From Belnapia sp. F-4-1 (GTDB taxonomy: Bacteria; Pseudomonadota; Alphaproteobacteria; Acetobacterales; Acetobacteraceae), in contig NZ_KN676113.1 of the NCBI RefSeq assembly GCF_000802185.1, positions 1,818,819-1,882,818 of the forward strand: a stretch of 64,000 bases of DNA, given 5' to 3'. The translations under genes were made by a program, and so were the position numbers. Under the pieces are notes generated by a model, which was given only the letters and a program-made list of their open reading frames with translations, did no database searches and was not told the DNA's origin. This document shows positions 53,969-63,453 of this stretch, one piece after another. The first letter of the stretch is position 1. Every line of letters begins with the position of its first letter.

Positions 53969-54967
53969 ATGGACGGTATCCCGGGCGTGGCCCATGGCGG
54001 CGATCTGGAGGCGGCGCGCCGGCTGTTCCCGGAGGCGCCCGCCCCTTTCCTCGACCTGTCGACCGGGATCAACCCCCATGGCTACCCGGTGCCGCCGCTC
54101 GGGGCCGAGGTCTTCGCGCGGCTGCCGGAGCCGGCGGCGCTCGCCCGGCTCGAGGCGCTGGCGGCTGAGCGGTATGGCGCGGCCTCGGCAGAGCATGTGG
54201 TGGCGGCGCCGGGGACGCAGATCCTGCTGCCGCTGGTCGCCGGGCTGGTGCCGCCGTGCGAGGCGCGGATCCTGGGGCCGACCTATGCGGAGCACCGGCG
54301 GGCGGCCGAGCTGGCGGGGCATGCGGTCGGCGAGGTCGGGGCCGCGGAGGCGTTGGAGGGGACGGGGCTCGCGGTGCTCGTCAACCCGAACAATCCCGAT
54401 GGGCGGCTGGTGGAGCGGCGGGCGCTGCTCGGGCTGCGGGCGGGGCTGCTGGTGGTGGACGAGGCGTTCATGGAGGTGATGCCGCCAGGGGCTTCGCTGG
54501 CCGCGGAGGTTGGGCGAGAGGGTCTCGTCGTGCTGCGGTCCTTCGGGAAATTCCATGGGCTGGCGGGGGTGAGGCTGGGCTTCGCCCTAGCCGAGCCGAA
54601 GGTCGTGAAGCGGCTGCGGGCAAGGCTCGGACCTTGGGCGGTGTCCGGCCCGGCGATCGCGGCGGGGATGGCGGCGCTCGGCGATGCGGCCTGGGCGGAG
54701 GCGATGCGGGCCCGGCTGGCAGCGGAGGCAGCACGGCTGGATGCGCTGCTTGAGCGGCATGGGTTGGAGGCGGTGGGGGGGACGGCGCTGTTCCGGCTGG
54801 TGCGGGGCCTGGAGGGGGCGTTCGAAAGGCTGGGGCGGCAGGGAGTGCTGGTGCGGCGCTTCACGGAGCGGCCAGGGCTGCTGCGCTTCGGCCTGCCCGG
54901 GGATGAGGCGGGGTGGGAGAGGCTGGGGCGGGCGCTCGACGGTTGCGGTGCGGGCCAGGGCGGATGA
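53969..54967 (+). CDS. cobD: threonine-phosphate decarboxylase (PLP aminotransferase fold)
   Basis: 332 residues from the second of two adjacent ATGs (53966 and 53969); GAGGG at 53959-53963 is better spaced for the second. Fold-type I PLP enzyme making aminopropanol phosphate for the corrin f side chain. Motifs: HGGDLEAARRLFPEAPAPFL, DLSTGINPHGYP near 31, VLVNPNNPDGRL near 146, VVDEAFMEV near 172, and the PLP-lysine region VVLRSFGKFHGLAGVRLGF near 195. Called cobC in the aerobic naming. It directly faces cbiB, whose product uses its product. Confidence 0.95.
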   Translation: MDGIPGVAHGGDLEAARRLFPEAPAPFLDLSTGINPHGYPVPPLGAEVFARLPEPAALARLEALAAERYGAASAEHVVAAPGTQILLPLVAGLVPPCEARILGPTYAEHRRAAELAGHAVGEVGAAEALEGTGLAVLVNPNNPDGRLVERRALLGLRAGLLVVDEAFMEVMPPGASLAAEVGREGLVVLRSFGKFHGLAGVRLGFALAEPKVVKRLRARLGPWAVSGPAIAAGMAALGDAAWAEAMRARLAAEAARLDALLERHGLEAVGGTALFRLVRGLEGAFERLGRQGVLVRRFTERPGLLRFGLPGDEAGWERLGRALDGCGAGQGG

Positions 54968-55002
54968 AGCTGCGGGACGAATTGACCTTTCCGGGAGTGA
55001 CC

Positions 55003-55626
55003 ATGCCGAAGCTCAGCCCCATCGCCCTCGTCGTCCTCGCGGCGGCCATGCCCGTGCCGGCGCTGGCGCACCATTCGATGGGCGGCGCCGCGGCGACGAC
55101 GGCCTGGCAGGGCTTCGTCTCCGGCGTGGCGCATCCGGTGATCGGGCTCGACCACCTTGCCTTCCTGCTGGCGGCGGGGGTGCTGGCCGCGGCGGTCGGG
55201 CGGCGGGCCGGGATTGCGGCACTGGCCGCCTTCCTCGGCGCCGGACTGGTGGGGACGGTGCTGCATCTGGGCGGCTTCGGGCTTGGGCCGGTGGAGGCGG
55301 CGGTGGCGCTCTCGGTGATCGGCGCGGGGGTGGCGCTGCTGGCGGCGCCGGCGCGGCTGCCGCAGGCGGCACCGGGCTGGCTGGCGCTCGGCTTCGGAGC
55401 GGCGGGGCTGTTCCATGGCCATGCCTATGCCGAGGCCGTTGCCGGCTCCGGGCCGGCGCCGGTCATCGCCTATCTGCTGACGCTGCTGGCGGTGCAGGCC
55501 GCGATCGGGCTGCTGGCGATGCGGGTGGCGCGGAGCCTGGGCGAGGCGTCGCTGCAGCGGCGCTGGGCCGGGGCGGCAGCGACGGTTGTGGGCGCGGTGG
55601 CGCTGGGGGCGGCGGTGCTCGCCTGA
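55003..55626 (+). CDS. HupE/UreJ-family membrane protein, possible cobalt permease
   Basis: 207 residues from the ATG at 55003 (GGGAG 5 bases upstream). A signal peptide (about 1-25, ending ALAHH) precedes six to seven hydrophobic helices. Family histidines and acids are present: HPVIGLDHLAFLLAAG near 45-60 and FHGHAYAEA near 139. HupE/UreJ proteins import nickel or cobalt. Following cobD by 35 bp at the edge of the cobalamin locus, a cobalt-uptake role is likely. No riboswitch precedes it; co-transcription with cobD is probable. Confidence 0.87.
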   Translation: MPKLSPIALVVLAAAMPVPALAHHSMGGAAATTAWQGFVSGVAHPVIGLDHLAFLLAAGVLAAAVGRRAGIAALAAFLGAGLVGTVLHLGGFGLGPVEAAVALSVIGAGVALLAAPARLPQAAPGWLALGFGAAGLFHGHAYAEAVAGSGPAPVIAYLLTLLAVQAAIGLLAMRVARSLGEASLQRRWAGAAATVVGAVALGAAVLA

Positions 55627-55780
55627 GCTATGGGCGAGCGAGGATGGGCTTGGCCCGTCCTTGCTGAACTTCCGAGCCTGAGCCATCTCCGGCAACGATA
55701 GCAAGGATCAGGACAAATCGTTTTCCCGGATGCCGCAACCGGCGCAGCCTGACGCGGATCGGTCGGTTCCGGAGAGTGGC

Positions 55781-56992
55781 ATGCTTGCAATGCGGGATCG
55801 GGTGGCGGGGCGGCCGCTGGCGCTCGGCGGGATGCTGGCGCTGGCTTCGGCGATCGGCATCGGCCGCTTCGTTTATACGCCCCTCCTGCCGGCCATGGCC
55901 GAGGGGTTGGGGCTGACGGGCGGCCAAGCGGGACTGATCGCCTCGGCCAATTTCTGCGGCTATCTCGCCGGGGCGCTGCTGGCTGCGGCACGGCTGCCGG
56001 GGTCCCGCCGAGCTTGGCTGCTCGGGGCGCTGGCGCTCGGGGCGGCGACGACGGGGACGATGGGGGTGGCCTCGGGCCTGCCGGCCTTCCTGTTGCTCCG
56101 GGGGATCGGCGGCGCGGCGAGCGCCTTCGTGCTGGTCTTCGCCTCGGCCCTGGTGCTGGACCGGCTGGCGGCGGCAGGACGCGGAGGCTTGGCCGCGCTG
56201 CATTTCGCGGGTGTGGGGGCGGGAATCGCCGTCTCGGCCGGGCTGGTCGCCCTGCCGGGCCTGGGTTGGCGCGAGTTGTGGAGCGCCTCCGGGCTCGTCT
56301 CGCTGGCGGCGGCAGGCGCCGTGGCCTGGCTGGTGCCGGGGCAGGAGCGGGCAGCGAGGCCGGTTGCCGCGCAGCCAGCCGGCGATGGCAGGTGGCTGGC
56401 CTGGTGGGCCGTGGCCTACGGGCTGTTCGGCTTCGGCTATGTCGTCACCGCGACCTTCCTTGTCGCCATTGTTCGGGCTGAGGCGGCGCTGCGGGCGGTG
56501 GAGCCCTTCGTCTGGCTGGTCGTGGGACTGGCGGCGGTGCCTTCGGTGGCGCTGTGGGGATGGGGCGGGCGGCGCTTCGGCCTGGCGCGCAGCTTCGCCG
56601 CGGCCTGCGTGGTCGAAGCGGCCGGGGTGGCGGCGAGCGTGCTTTGGCCGGGGGCGGCGGGGGCGCTGGTCGCGGCAGCACTGCTGGGCGGGACCTTCAT
56701 GGGACTGACCGCGCTGGGGCTGGCCGGCGGGCGGGCGCTGTCGGCGGGCGACCCGCGGCGGACCTTCGCGGCGCTGACGGCAGCCTTCGGCATCGGCCAG
56801 ATCGTCGGGCCGGTGCTGGCTGGGCTGCTGCACGACCGGACGGGAAGCTTCGGCCTGCCCTCGCTGCTGGCGGCGGCGGCCTTGCTGGCGGCCGGCGCGA
56901 TGGCGTTGCGGGTGCCGCTGCGGGGCGAGGCCGGGCCGCGCAAGCCTATGGTGCAGTGCGGTAATTCATGCTCGGATGCCGGCAAGGCATAA
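55781..56992 (+). CDS. YbfB/YjiJ-family MFS transporter
   Basis: 403 residues from the ATG at 55781; alternative starts at 55730 and 55790. Twelve hydrophobic segments are expected from the composition. The N-terminal helix 1 block ALASAIGIGRFVYTPLLPAM is the hallmark of the YbfB/YjiJ subgroup of the major facilitator superfamily. Substrates of this subgroup are poorly known. It lies 154 bp after the HupE-like gene and 17 bp before the ABC binding-protein gene, so it may belong to the following uptake operon or stand alone. Confidence 0.85.
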   Translation: MLAMRDRVAGRPLALGGMLALASAIGIGRFVYTPLLPAMAEGLGLTGGQAGLIASANFCGYLAGALLAAARLPGSRRAWLLGALALGAATTGTMGVASGLPAFLLLRGIGGAASAFVLVFASALVLDRLAAAGRGGLAALHFAGVGAGIAVSAGLVALPGLGWRELWSASGLVSLAAAGAVAWLVPGQERAARPVAAQPAGDGRWLAWWAVAYGLFGFGYVVTATFLVAIVRAEAALRAVEPFVWLVVGLAAVPSVALWGWGGRRFGLARSFAAACVVEAAGVAASVLWPGAAGALVAAALLGGTFMGLTALGLAGGRALSAGDPRRTFAALTAAFGIGQIVGPVLAGLLHDRTGSFGLPSLLAAAALLAAGAMALRVPLRGEAGPRKPMVQCGNSCSDAGKA

Positions 56993-57009
56993 TCTGGCAG
57001 GAGAGCCCC

Positions 57010-58125
57010 ATGACCCCGCTGCGCCGTCGTTCCCTTCTGGCCGGGCTGGTGGCCGGGGCTGCCGCCACGCGGCGGGCCGCCGCGGCCGAGACCATCCATG
57101 TCGGCGTCAGTGGGCCGTTGACCGGGCCGAATGCGCAGTATGGCGCGCAGTGGAAGGATGCCTTCGATCTGGCGCTGGCCGAGGTCAACCCGGCCGCGCA
57201 GCGGCAGATCCAGTACGTGTTCGAGGACAGCCAGAGCGATCCGCGGCAGTCGGTGGCCATCGCGCAGAAATTCGTCAACGACCAGCGTATCGTCATGGAG
57301 CTCGGCGACTTCTCCTCGCCGGCCTCGATGGCCGCCTCGCCGATCTACCAGCGCGCCAAGCTGGTGCAGTTCGGCTTCACCAACTCGCACCCGGACTTCA
57401 CCAAGGGCGGCGACTACATGTGGAGCAATTCCATCAGCCAGGCGGAGGAGCAGCCGCAGCTGGCGGATTTCGCCATCGCGGGCCTCGGCAAGCGGCGGCT
57501 GGGGGTGATCCACCTCAACACCGACTGGGGCGTGACCAGCAAGAACCTCTTCGCCGCGGCGGCGAAGGAGAAGGGGGCGGAGGTGGCGGCCGCCGAGGGC
57601 TTCCTGCCGGGCGAGCGCGACTTCCGTTCGACGCTGGTGCGCATCCGCGACAGCAACCCGGACTGCATCGTGCTGCTGGCCTACTATGCCGATGCGGCGA
57701 CGATCGTGCGTCAGATCCGGACGCTCGGCCTGCCGCAGGCGATCGTCGCCGTCAGCTCGGTCTATTCGCCGAAGCTGCTGGAGCTGGGTGGCGATGCGGT
57801 GAACGGCGTGCATGTCATCACCACCTTCTTTCCCGATGAGCCGCGGGCAGAGGTGCAGCGCTTCGTCGCCGCCTTCCGCGCGAAGTACAACCGCGAGCCG
57901 GACACCTTCAACGCCACCGCCTATGACACGATGATCCTCGCCTCCACGCTGGTGAACCAGTTCGGCGCGACGCGGGCAGCGGTGCGCGAGGGGCTGGCCA
58001 AGGTGCGGGGCGTGCCGAGCGTGGTCTTCGGCAGCATGCAGTTCGACCCCAATACCCGCCGGGTGGAAGGTGCGCGCTACAAGCGGCTGGTGGTGAAGGA
58101 TGGCCGCTTCACGCTGTGGTCGTGA
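57010..58125 (+). CDS. Liv-type ABC transporter substrate-binding protein
   Basis: 371 residues from the ATG at 57010 (AGGAGAG upstream). The N-terminus carries a twin-arginine-like signal ([13 protein letters not shown], cleavage near AAAA). The mature fold is periplasmic-binding type [20 protein letters not shown] near 43, [16 protein letters not shown] near 163, [20 protein letters not shown] near 190 and [12 protein letters not shown] near 299. Family members bind amino acids, amides, urea or aromatic acids. The ligand is unknown. Its stop overlaps the permease start (TGATG). Confidence 0.92.
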   Translation: MTPLRRRSLLAGLVAGAAATRRAAAAETIHVGVSGPLTGPNAQYGAQWKDAFDLALAEVNPAAQRQIQYVFEDSQSDPRQSVAIAQKFVNDQRIVMELGDFSSPASMAASPIYQRAKLVQFGFTNSHPDFTKGGDYMWSNSISQAEEQPQLADFAIAGLGKRRLGVIHLNTDWGVTSKNLFAAAAKEKGAEVAAAEGFLPGERDFRSTLVRIRDSNPDCIVLLAYYADAATIVRQIRTLGLPQAIVAVSSVYSPKLLELGGDAVNGVHVITTFFPDEPRAEVQRFVAAFRAKYNREPDTFNATAYDTMILASTLVNQFGATRAAVREGLAKVRGVPSVVFGSMQFDPNTRRVEGARYKRLVVKDGRFTLWS

Positions 58126-59948
58126 TGGGCGGCGCCTGGTTCGACTACACGGTCAACGGCTTCGTCATCGGCAACATCTACGCGCTGCTCGCCGTCGGGC
58201 TGGCGCTGATCTACGGCGTCGCCAACCTTGTCAATTTCGCCCATGGCTCGGTCTATGTGGTCGGGGCTTATGTGGGCTGGGCAGCGATCACCTACCTGGA
58301 TACGCCGCTGCCGGTGACCTTGCTCTGCGTGGTCGCGGTCTCGGCGCTGGTGGGGGTGGGGATCGAGCGGATCGGGCTGCGGCCGCTGCATGGCAGCTCG
58401 CGCATCGCGCCGCTGCTGGCGACCATCGGCATCGCGCTGGTGCTCGACCAGGTGGTGCAGCTGGTCTTCACGCCCGATCCGCGGGCGGTGCCGATGCAGG
58501 TGCCGGAATGGCGGGTGGCGGTTGGTGGCGGCACCATAGGGGCGCTCGACCTGCTGATCGCCGGCATCGGGCTGACCTCCGCCGTAGTGCTCTATGGCTT
58601 CCTGCGCTTCACCAAGCTCGGCTGGGCCGTCCGGGCGACGGCGCAGGATTCGGATGCGGCGCAGCAGATGGGCGTCGACGTCAACCGGGTGAACATGGCG
58701 GTCTTCGCCATCGCCTCGGCGCTGAGTGGCGTCAGCGGCGTGCTGGTCGGCATGTACTACAACCAGATCAGCACGGCGATGAGCTTTGAGGCGACGTTGA
58801 AGGGCATTGTCGCCCTCATCATCGGGGGCCTGGGCAACGTGCCGGGGGCGATCGCCGGCTCGCTGATCCTCGGGCTGACGGAAAGTTACGGCATCGCGCT
58901 TTTCGGCACCTCCTACCGCAACCTCTTCGCCTTCGTGCTGCTGATCGCCATGCTGGTCTGGCGGCCGAACGGGCTCTTCGCCGCGCGGCGGGCGCTGCCG
59001 CCGGAGCCGATGACGGGCACCTTCATCGCGCGGTCGCGGCCGGTGGTGGTGCCGCGCTGGGCGGTGGCCGCGCTGGTCGTGGCGGCGGCGCTGCTGCCGC
59101 TGCTCGGGCAGCCCTACCTGCTGCAGATCGGCGCCAATTCGCTGATGTATGCGATGCTGGCACTGAGCCTGACCTTGGTGGCGGGCACCGTGGGGCAGGT
59201 CTCGCTCGGCCATGCGGCGCTGCTGGCGATCGGCGGCTATGCCTCCGGCCTGCTGGCGATGGATGCGGGCTGGCCAGTGGCGCTCTCGATTCCGGCGGCT
59301 GGGCTGGTGACGGCTGCGCTCGGCACGCTGCTGGTCTTTCCGGCCTTCCGGCTGACCGGACACTACGTCTCCATCGCGACGCTTGGCATCGGCGAGATCG
59401 TGTCACTCGTCATCCTCAACTGGACGGGGCTGACGCGGGGAGCGATCGGGCTGGGGGGGATTCCGCCGCTCGAGGTCTTCGGGTTCGACCTCGGCTCGGT
59501 GGAGGGGACGTACTGGCTCTGCCTCGCGGTGCTGGTGCTGCTGGCGCTGCTGCAGCTGCGGCTGCTGCGCTCGCATCTCGGGCGGACCTGGCGGGCGATC
59601 CGCGACGACCCGGTGGCGGCGCGCTCCTATGGCGTCAGCGGCGACCGCTACAAGGCGCTGGCCTTCGGCTTCGGCGGCTTCGCGGCGGGGATCAGCGGCG
59701 CCATCACCGCGCATGTCTATTCCTACATCAACCACGAGACCTTCGGCGCGAGCATCTCCATCCTGGCGCTGACCATGGTGATCCTGGGCGGGCTCGGGAA
59801 TGTGGCGGGGGCGGTGCTGGGGGCGACGCTGCTGATCGCGCTGCCGGAGGCCTTCCGCTTCCTCGCCGAGTACCGGATCCTCATCTACGGCATCGTGCTG
59901 CTGCTGCTGATCCGCTTCCGCCCGCAGGGCCTGATGGGGACGGTGTGA
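58125..59948 (+). CDS. fused LivH-LivM ABC permease
   Basis: 607 residues holding two permease modules in one chain. Module 1 (about 1-290) is LivH-like: [23 protein letters not shown] and [21 protein letters not shown] with the EAA-type loop. Module 2 (about 310-607) is LivM-like: [45 protein letters not shown] and [20 protein letters not shown]. Normally LivH and LivM are separate; fusion removes the need for a second gene here. It forms the inner-membrane channel with the LivG and LivF ATPases. Confidence 0.93.
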   Translation: MGGAWFDYTVNGFVIGNIYALLAVGLALIYGVANLVNFAHGSVYVVGAYVGWAAITYLDTPLPVTLLCVVAVSALVGVGIERIGLRPLHGSSRIAPLLATIGIALVLDQVVQLVFTPDPRAVPMQVPEWRVAVGGGTIGALDLLIAGIGLTSAVVLYGFLRFTKLGWAVRATAQDSDAAQQMGVDVNRVNMAVFAIASALSGVSGVLVGMYYNQISTAMSFEATLKGIVALIIGGLGNVPGAIAGSLILGLTESYGIALFGTSYRNLFAFVLLIAMLVWRPNGLFAARRALPPEPMTGTFIARSRPVVVPRWAVAALVVAAALLPLLGQPYLLQIGANSLMYAMLALSLTLVAGTVGQVSLGHAALLAIGGYASGLLAMDAGWPVALSIPAAGLVTAALGTLLVFPAFRLTGHYVSIATLGIGEIVSLVILNWTGLTRGAIGLGGIPPLEVFGFDLGSVEGTYWLCLAVLVLLALLQLRLLRSHLGRTWRAIRDDPVAARSYGVSGDRYKALAFGFGGFAAGISGAITAHVYSYINHETFGASISILALTMVILGGLGNVAGAVLGATLLIALPEAFRFLAEYRILIYGIVLLLLIRFRPQGLMGTV

Positions 59949-60781
59949 TGGCGCCGGTGCTCGAGGTCCGCGGGTTGCGGAAGCGCTTCGGCGGCGTCAC
60001 GGCGGTGGAGGATGCGGCGCTCGACCTGCGGGAGGGCGAGCTGCTCAGCATCATCGGGCCGAACGGCGCGGGGAAGACGACGCTGTTCAACCTCGTCAGC
60101 GGGCTCGACCGGCCGGATACGGGGAGCGTGCGGCTGTTCGGCCAGGATGTGACGGGGGCGGCGCCGGAGCGGCTGGCCGGGCTCGGCCTGGCGCGAACCT
60201 TCCAGCATGGGCGGGTCTTCGGCAATCTCAGCGTGCTCGACAACGTCCTGGTCGGCGCGCATGCGCGGCTGCGGGCGGTGCGGCCTGCGGTGCCGGTGCT
60301 GGGGCCGCTGCTGGAGCTGGCGCTGGCTGCCATCCGGCCGGGCGGGGTGCGGGCCGAAGAAGCGGCCTTGCGGGAGGATGCCATCCGCATCATCTCGCTC
60401 TTCGGCGAGCGGCTGACCCCGCGGCTCGATCATCCGGCCTTCAGCCTCTCCTATGCCAACCGGCGCCGCGTCGAGATCGGGCGAGCGCTGGCGCTGCATC
60501 CGCGGCTGCTGCTGCTCGACGAGCCGACGGCGGGGATGAACGAGACGGAGACGGCGGAGATGCAGGAGGTCGTCGCCGGGCTGAAGCGCAGCGGCCTCAC
60601 CATCCTGCTGATCGAGCACAAGCTCGAGATGGTGATGCGGCTCTCCGACCGGGTGATCGTCATGGACAACGGACGGCGCATCGCCGAGGGGCTGCCGCAG
60701 GCGGTGCGGCACGACCCGGCGGTGATCGAGGCCTATCTCGGCCACCGCGAAGCCGGCGCGGCGCGGGAGCCCGTGCCATGA
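59948..60781 (+). CDS. LivG-type ABC transporter ATP-binding protein
   Basis: 277 residues. Walker A GPNGAGKTTLFN near 37-48, the LivG-type RTFQHGRVFGNLSV, Walker B LLLLDEPTAGMNETE near 190 and the switch histidine in LLIEHKLEMVM. The signature region reads LSYANRRRVEIGRAL rather than the canonical LSGGQ, as is usual for LivG-type subunits (LSYGxQR), though here YGxQ is YANR. It overlaps livF by ATGA. Confidence 0.93.
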   Translation: MAPVLEVRGLRKRFGGVTAVEDAALDLREGELLSIIGPNGAGKTTLFNLVSGLDRPDTGSVRLFGQDVTGAAPERLAGLGLARTFQHGRVFGNLSVLDNVLVGAHARLRAVRPAVPVLGPLLELALAAIRPGGVRAEEAALREDAIRIISLFGERLTPRLDHPAFSLSYANRRRVEIGRALALHPRLLLLDEPTAGMNETETAEMQEVVAGLKRSGLTILLIEHKLEMVMRLSDRVIVMDNGRRIAEGLPQAVRHDPAVIEAYLGHREAGAAREPVP

Positions 60782-61518
60782 GCGCGCTGCTGCGGCTGGA
60801 GGGCGTCAACTCCTTCTACGGGCCGGTGCAGGTGCATTTCGACCTGAATCTCGATGTCGAGGCGGGGCAGATCGTCTGCCTGCTCGGCGGCAATGCCAGC
60901 GGCAAGTCGACGACGATGAAGACCATCCTCGGCCTGCAGCGGCCGGGCTCGGGCCGGGTCTGGTTCGACGGGGCTGATATCACCGGCCTGCCGACGCCGC
61001 AGGTGATCCGGCGGGGGATCGGCTCGGTGCCGGAGGCGCGGCGGCTCTTCCCGGCGATGACGGTGCGGGAGAACCTGCTGATGGGTGCTTATGCCCGCAG
61101 CGACCGGGCTGCCATCGCCACCGATGAGGAGCGGGTGCTGGGGCTTTTCCCCCGGCTCAGGGAAAGGCTGGGGCAGCGGGCGGGGACGATGTCGGGCGGC
61201 GAGCAGCAGATGCTCGCCATGGCCCGCGCCCTGATGGGCCGGCCGAAGCTGATCTGCATGGACGAGCCGACCATGGGGCTCTCGCCGCTCTTCGTCGACC
61301 GGGTGCTGGAGCTGATCCAGGCGATCAACCGCGAGGGCGTGACGGTGTTCATGGTAGAGCAGAATGCGAGCCTGGCGCTCGGCATCGCCCATTACGGGTA
61401 TGTGTTGCAGACCGGGCGGATCGCCCTGCAGGGGCCGGCCGGGGAGTTGCTGCGCGATCCGCGCATCCGCGATGCCTATCTCGGCGGCGCGGCGCGCGAT
61501 GGGGAGGGTGAGGGATGA
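60778..61518 (+). CDS. LivF-type ABC transporter ATP-binding protein
   Basis: 246 residues. Walker A LLGGNASGKSTTMKTILG near 36-53 (Asn-Ala-Ser replacing Asn-Gly-Ala), GSVPEARRLFPAMTVRENLLMG near 83, signature TMSGGEQQMLAMARALM near 139 and Walker B LICMDEPTMGLSPLFVD near 158. Pairs with the LivG-type subunit to drive the importer. Overlaps the LLM oxidoreductase gene by ATGA. Confidence 0.94.
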   Translation: MSALLRLEGVNSFYGPVQVHFDLNLDVEAGQIVCLLGGNASGKSTTMKTILGLQRPGSGRVWFDGADITGLPTPQVIRRGIGSVPEARRLFPAMTVRENLLMGAYARSDRAAIATDEERVLGLFPRLRERLGQRAGTMSGGEQQMLAMARALMGRPKLICMDEPTMGLSPLFVDRVLELIQAINREGVTVFMVEQNASLALGIAHYGYVLQTGRIALQGPAGELLRDPRIRDAYLGGAARDGEGEG

Positions 61519-62537
61519 CGGTACGGAAGCGCCTCGGCTTCTTCACCCGGGTGCTCGACGAGGTCGGGCCGGCGGAGCGCTACCGGCTGGCGACCGAGCA
61601 GATCCTCCATGCCGAGCGCTGCGGCTTCGATTCCGCCTGGGTGGCGCAGCATCATTTCCATGAGCATGAGGGCGGGTTGCCGGCGCCCTTCGTCTTCCTG
61701 GCGCAGGTGGCGGCGCGGACGCAGCGCATCCGGCTGGGGACGGGGATCGTGACGCTGCCGCTGGAGCTGCCGATCCGAGTGGCAGAGGATGCGGCGGTGC
61801 TCGACCTGGTTTCGGGCGGGCGGCTGGAAATGGGCATCGGGCCGGGGGGCAACCCGGCGGCCTTCCGGGCCTTCGGGCTCGATCCGGCGGAGCGCGGGGC
61901 GATCTTCAACAACAATGCGGCGCTGCTGCGAACGGCCTGGGAGGGCGGGGCGCTGCCGGGCGGGGACCGGCTCTATCCGCCGGCGCCGGGGCTCGCCGGG
62001 CGGATCTGGCAGGCGACCTTCACCGTCGAGGGGGCAAGGCGGGCCGGGGCGGCGGGGGATGGGCTGATGCTTTCGCGCACCCAGCCGCGGCCGGAGGGGG
62101 CGGAGGGGATGACCCTCGCCGACATCCAGAATCCGATGGTCGATGCCTATCTGGCGGCGCTGCCGGCGGGCTGCGCGCCGCGCATCCTCGCCTCGCGCTC
62201 GGTCTTCGCTGCCGACCGGCGGGAGGAGGCGTGGCGGCTGGCGGAGCAGGGGCTCGGGCGGTTCCGCGACCGTGCGGCGGCGCAGGGCCGCGCGACGGGG
62301 CGGGAAACGGTGGAGGAGATGGTCGCCACCTTCGACGTGCATCTCGGCACGGTGGCGGAGGTGGTCGCCTCCTTGCAGGCCGATGGCGTGATCGATCGGG
62401 CGACGGAGCTGGCGGTGCAGGTGCATTCGGTCGACCCGCCGCATCCCCACATCCTGCGCTCGCTGGAGCTGGTGGCGGGGCAGGTGGCGCCGGCGCTGGG
62501 CTGGGCGCCGGGGGGAATACGGTCGGAGGCGGCATGA
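61515..62537 (+). CDS. LLM-class flavin-dependent oxidoreductase
   Basis: 340 residues, luciferase-like TIM barrel. FDSAWVAQHHFHEHEGG near 38-54, RLGTGIVTLPLELPIRVAED near 75, LDLVSGGRLEMGIGPGGNPA near 96 and FTVEGARRAGAAGDGLMLS near 169. Family members use reduced FMN or F420 to oxygenate or desulfonate organic substrates. Coupled by ATGA to livF and to the amidohydrolase gene, so the imported compound is its likely substrate. Confidence 0.9.
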   Translation: MTVRKRLGFFTRVLDEVGPAERYRLATEQILHAERCGFDSAWVAQHHFHEHEGGLPAPFVFLAQVAARTQRIRLGTGIVTLPLELPIRVAEDAAVLDLVSGGRLEMGIGPGGNPAAFRAFGLDPAERGAIFNNNAALLRTAWEGGALPGGDRLYPPAPGLAGRIWQATFTVEGARRAGAAGDGLMLSRTQPRPEGAEGMTLADIQNPMVDAYLAALPAGCAPRILASRSVFAADRREEAWRLAEQGLGRFRDRAAAQGRATGRETVEEMVATFDVHLGTVAEVVASLQADGVIDRATELAVQVHSVDPPHPHILRSLELVAGQVAPALGWAPGGIRSEAA

Positions 62538-63439
62538 GCGGCGCGATCTATGCCGGGCCGGTGGTGGATGCGCACCACCACTTCTGGAACCCGCGGATCA
62601 ACCACCATCCCTGGCTGACCGAGGCAGGGGTGATCCCCTTCCGCTATGGCGACTACCGGGCGATCCGCCGGCCCTACCTGCCCGACGAGTACCGGACGGA
62701 TGCGGCCGGGCACAAGCTGGTCGGCAGCGTCTATGTCGAGACGGAGTGGGACCCGGCGGACCCGCTCGGCGAGGTGCGGTATGCGGCGCTGCTGCGCGAG
62801 CGGCACGGGCTGCCGGATGCGGTGGTCGGGCAGGCCTGGCTCGACCGGGGCGACGTGGCGGAGGTGCTGGCGGGGCATGCGGCCTCCGCGCTGGTGCGGA
62901 GCGTGCGGCACAAGCCGGGCGGGCCGAAGGCGCCGGGCGAGCCTGGGCAGACGCTGATGTCGGATGCAGGCTGGCGGCGGGGCTATGCGCTGCTGGCGCG
63001 GCATGGGCTGCATTTCGACCTGCAGACGCCGTGGTGGACGCTGCACGAGGCGGTGCGGCTGGCCGGCGATTTCCCGGAGACGCTCATCATCCTCAACCAC
63101 ACCGGGCTGCCGGCGGACCGCAGCGCCGGGGGGCTGGCGGGGTGGCGGGAGGCGATGGTGCGGCTGGCCGAGTGCGCCAATGTCGTCGTCAAGGTCTCGG
63201 GGCTCGGGGTGCGGGGGCAGGCCTGGGCGGCGGGGCGGACGGAGTGGATCATCCGCGAGACGGTGGCGCTGTTCGGGCCGGAGCGAGTGATGTTCGCCAG
63301 CAATTTCCCGGTGGACAGCCTCTGCGCCAGCTTCGATGAGATCTACTCCGGCTTCAAATCCGCCGTCGCGGACCGGCCGGAGCCCGAGCAGCGGGCGATG
63401 TTCTGCGACAATGCGCGGCGGGTCTACCGCATCGGGTAG
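62534..63439 (+). CDS. amidohydrolase-family (PDC lactonase-like) hydrolase
   Basis: 301 residues. The opening VVDAHHHFWNPRINHHPWL is typical of amidohydrolase family 2, including 2-pyrone-4,6-dicarboxylate and L-fucono/rhamnono-lactonases. Further blocks: GSVYVETEWDPAD near 65, VRSVRHKPGGP near 124, ILNHTGLPADRS near 190 and VMFASNFPVDSL near 255. It would open a lactone or cleave a C-C or C-N bond. Its start overlaps the LLM gene stop (ATGA). Confidence 0.87.
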   Translation: MSGAIYAGPVVDAHHHFWNPRINHHPWLTEAGVIPFRYGDYRAIRRPYLPDEYRTDAAGHKLVGSVYVETEWDPADPLGEVRYAALLRERHGLPDAVVGQAWLDRGDVAEVLAGHAASALVRSVRHKPGGPKAPGEPGQTLMSDAGWRRGYALLARHGLHFDLQTPWWTLHEAVRLAGDFPETLIILNHTGLPADRSAGGLAGWREAMVRLAECANVVVKVSGLGVRGQAWAAGRTEWIIRETVALFGPERVMFASNFPVDSLCASFDEIYSGFKSAVADRPEPEQRAMFCDNARRVYRIG

Positions 63440-63453
63440 GGAAGGGATGGGGA

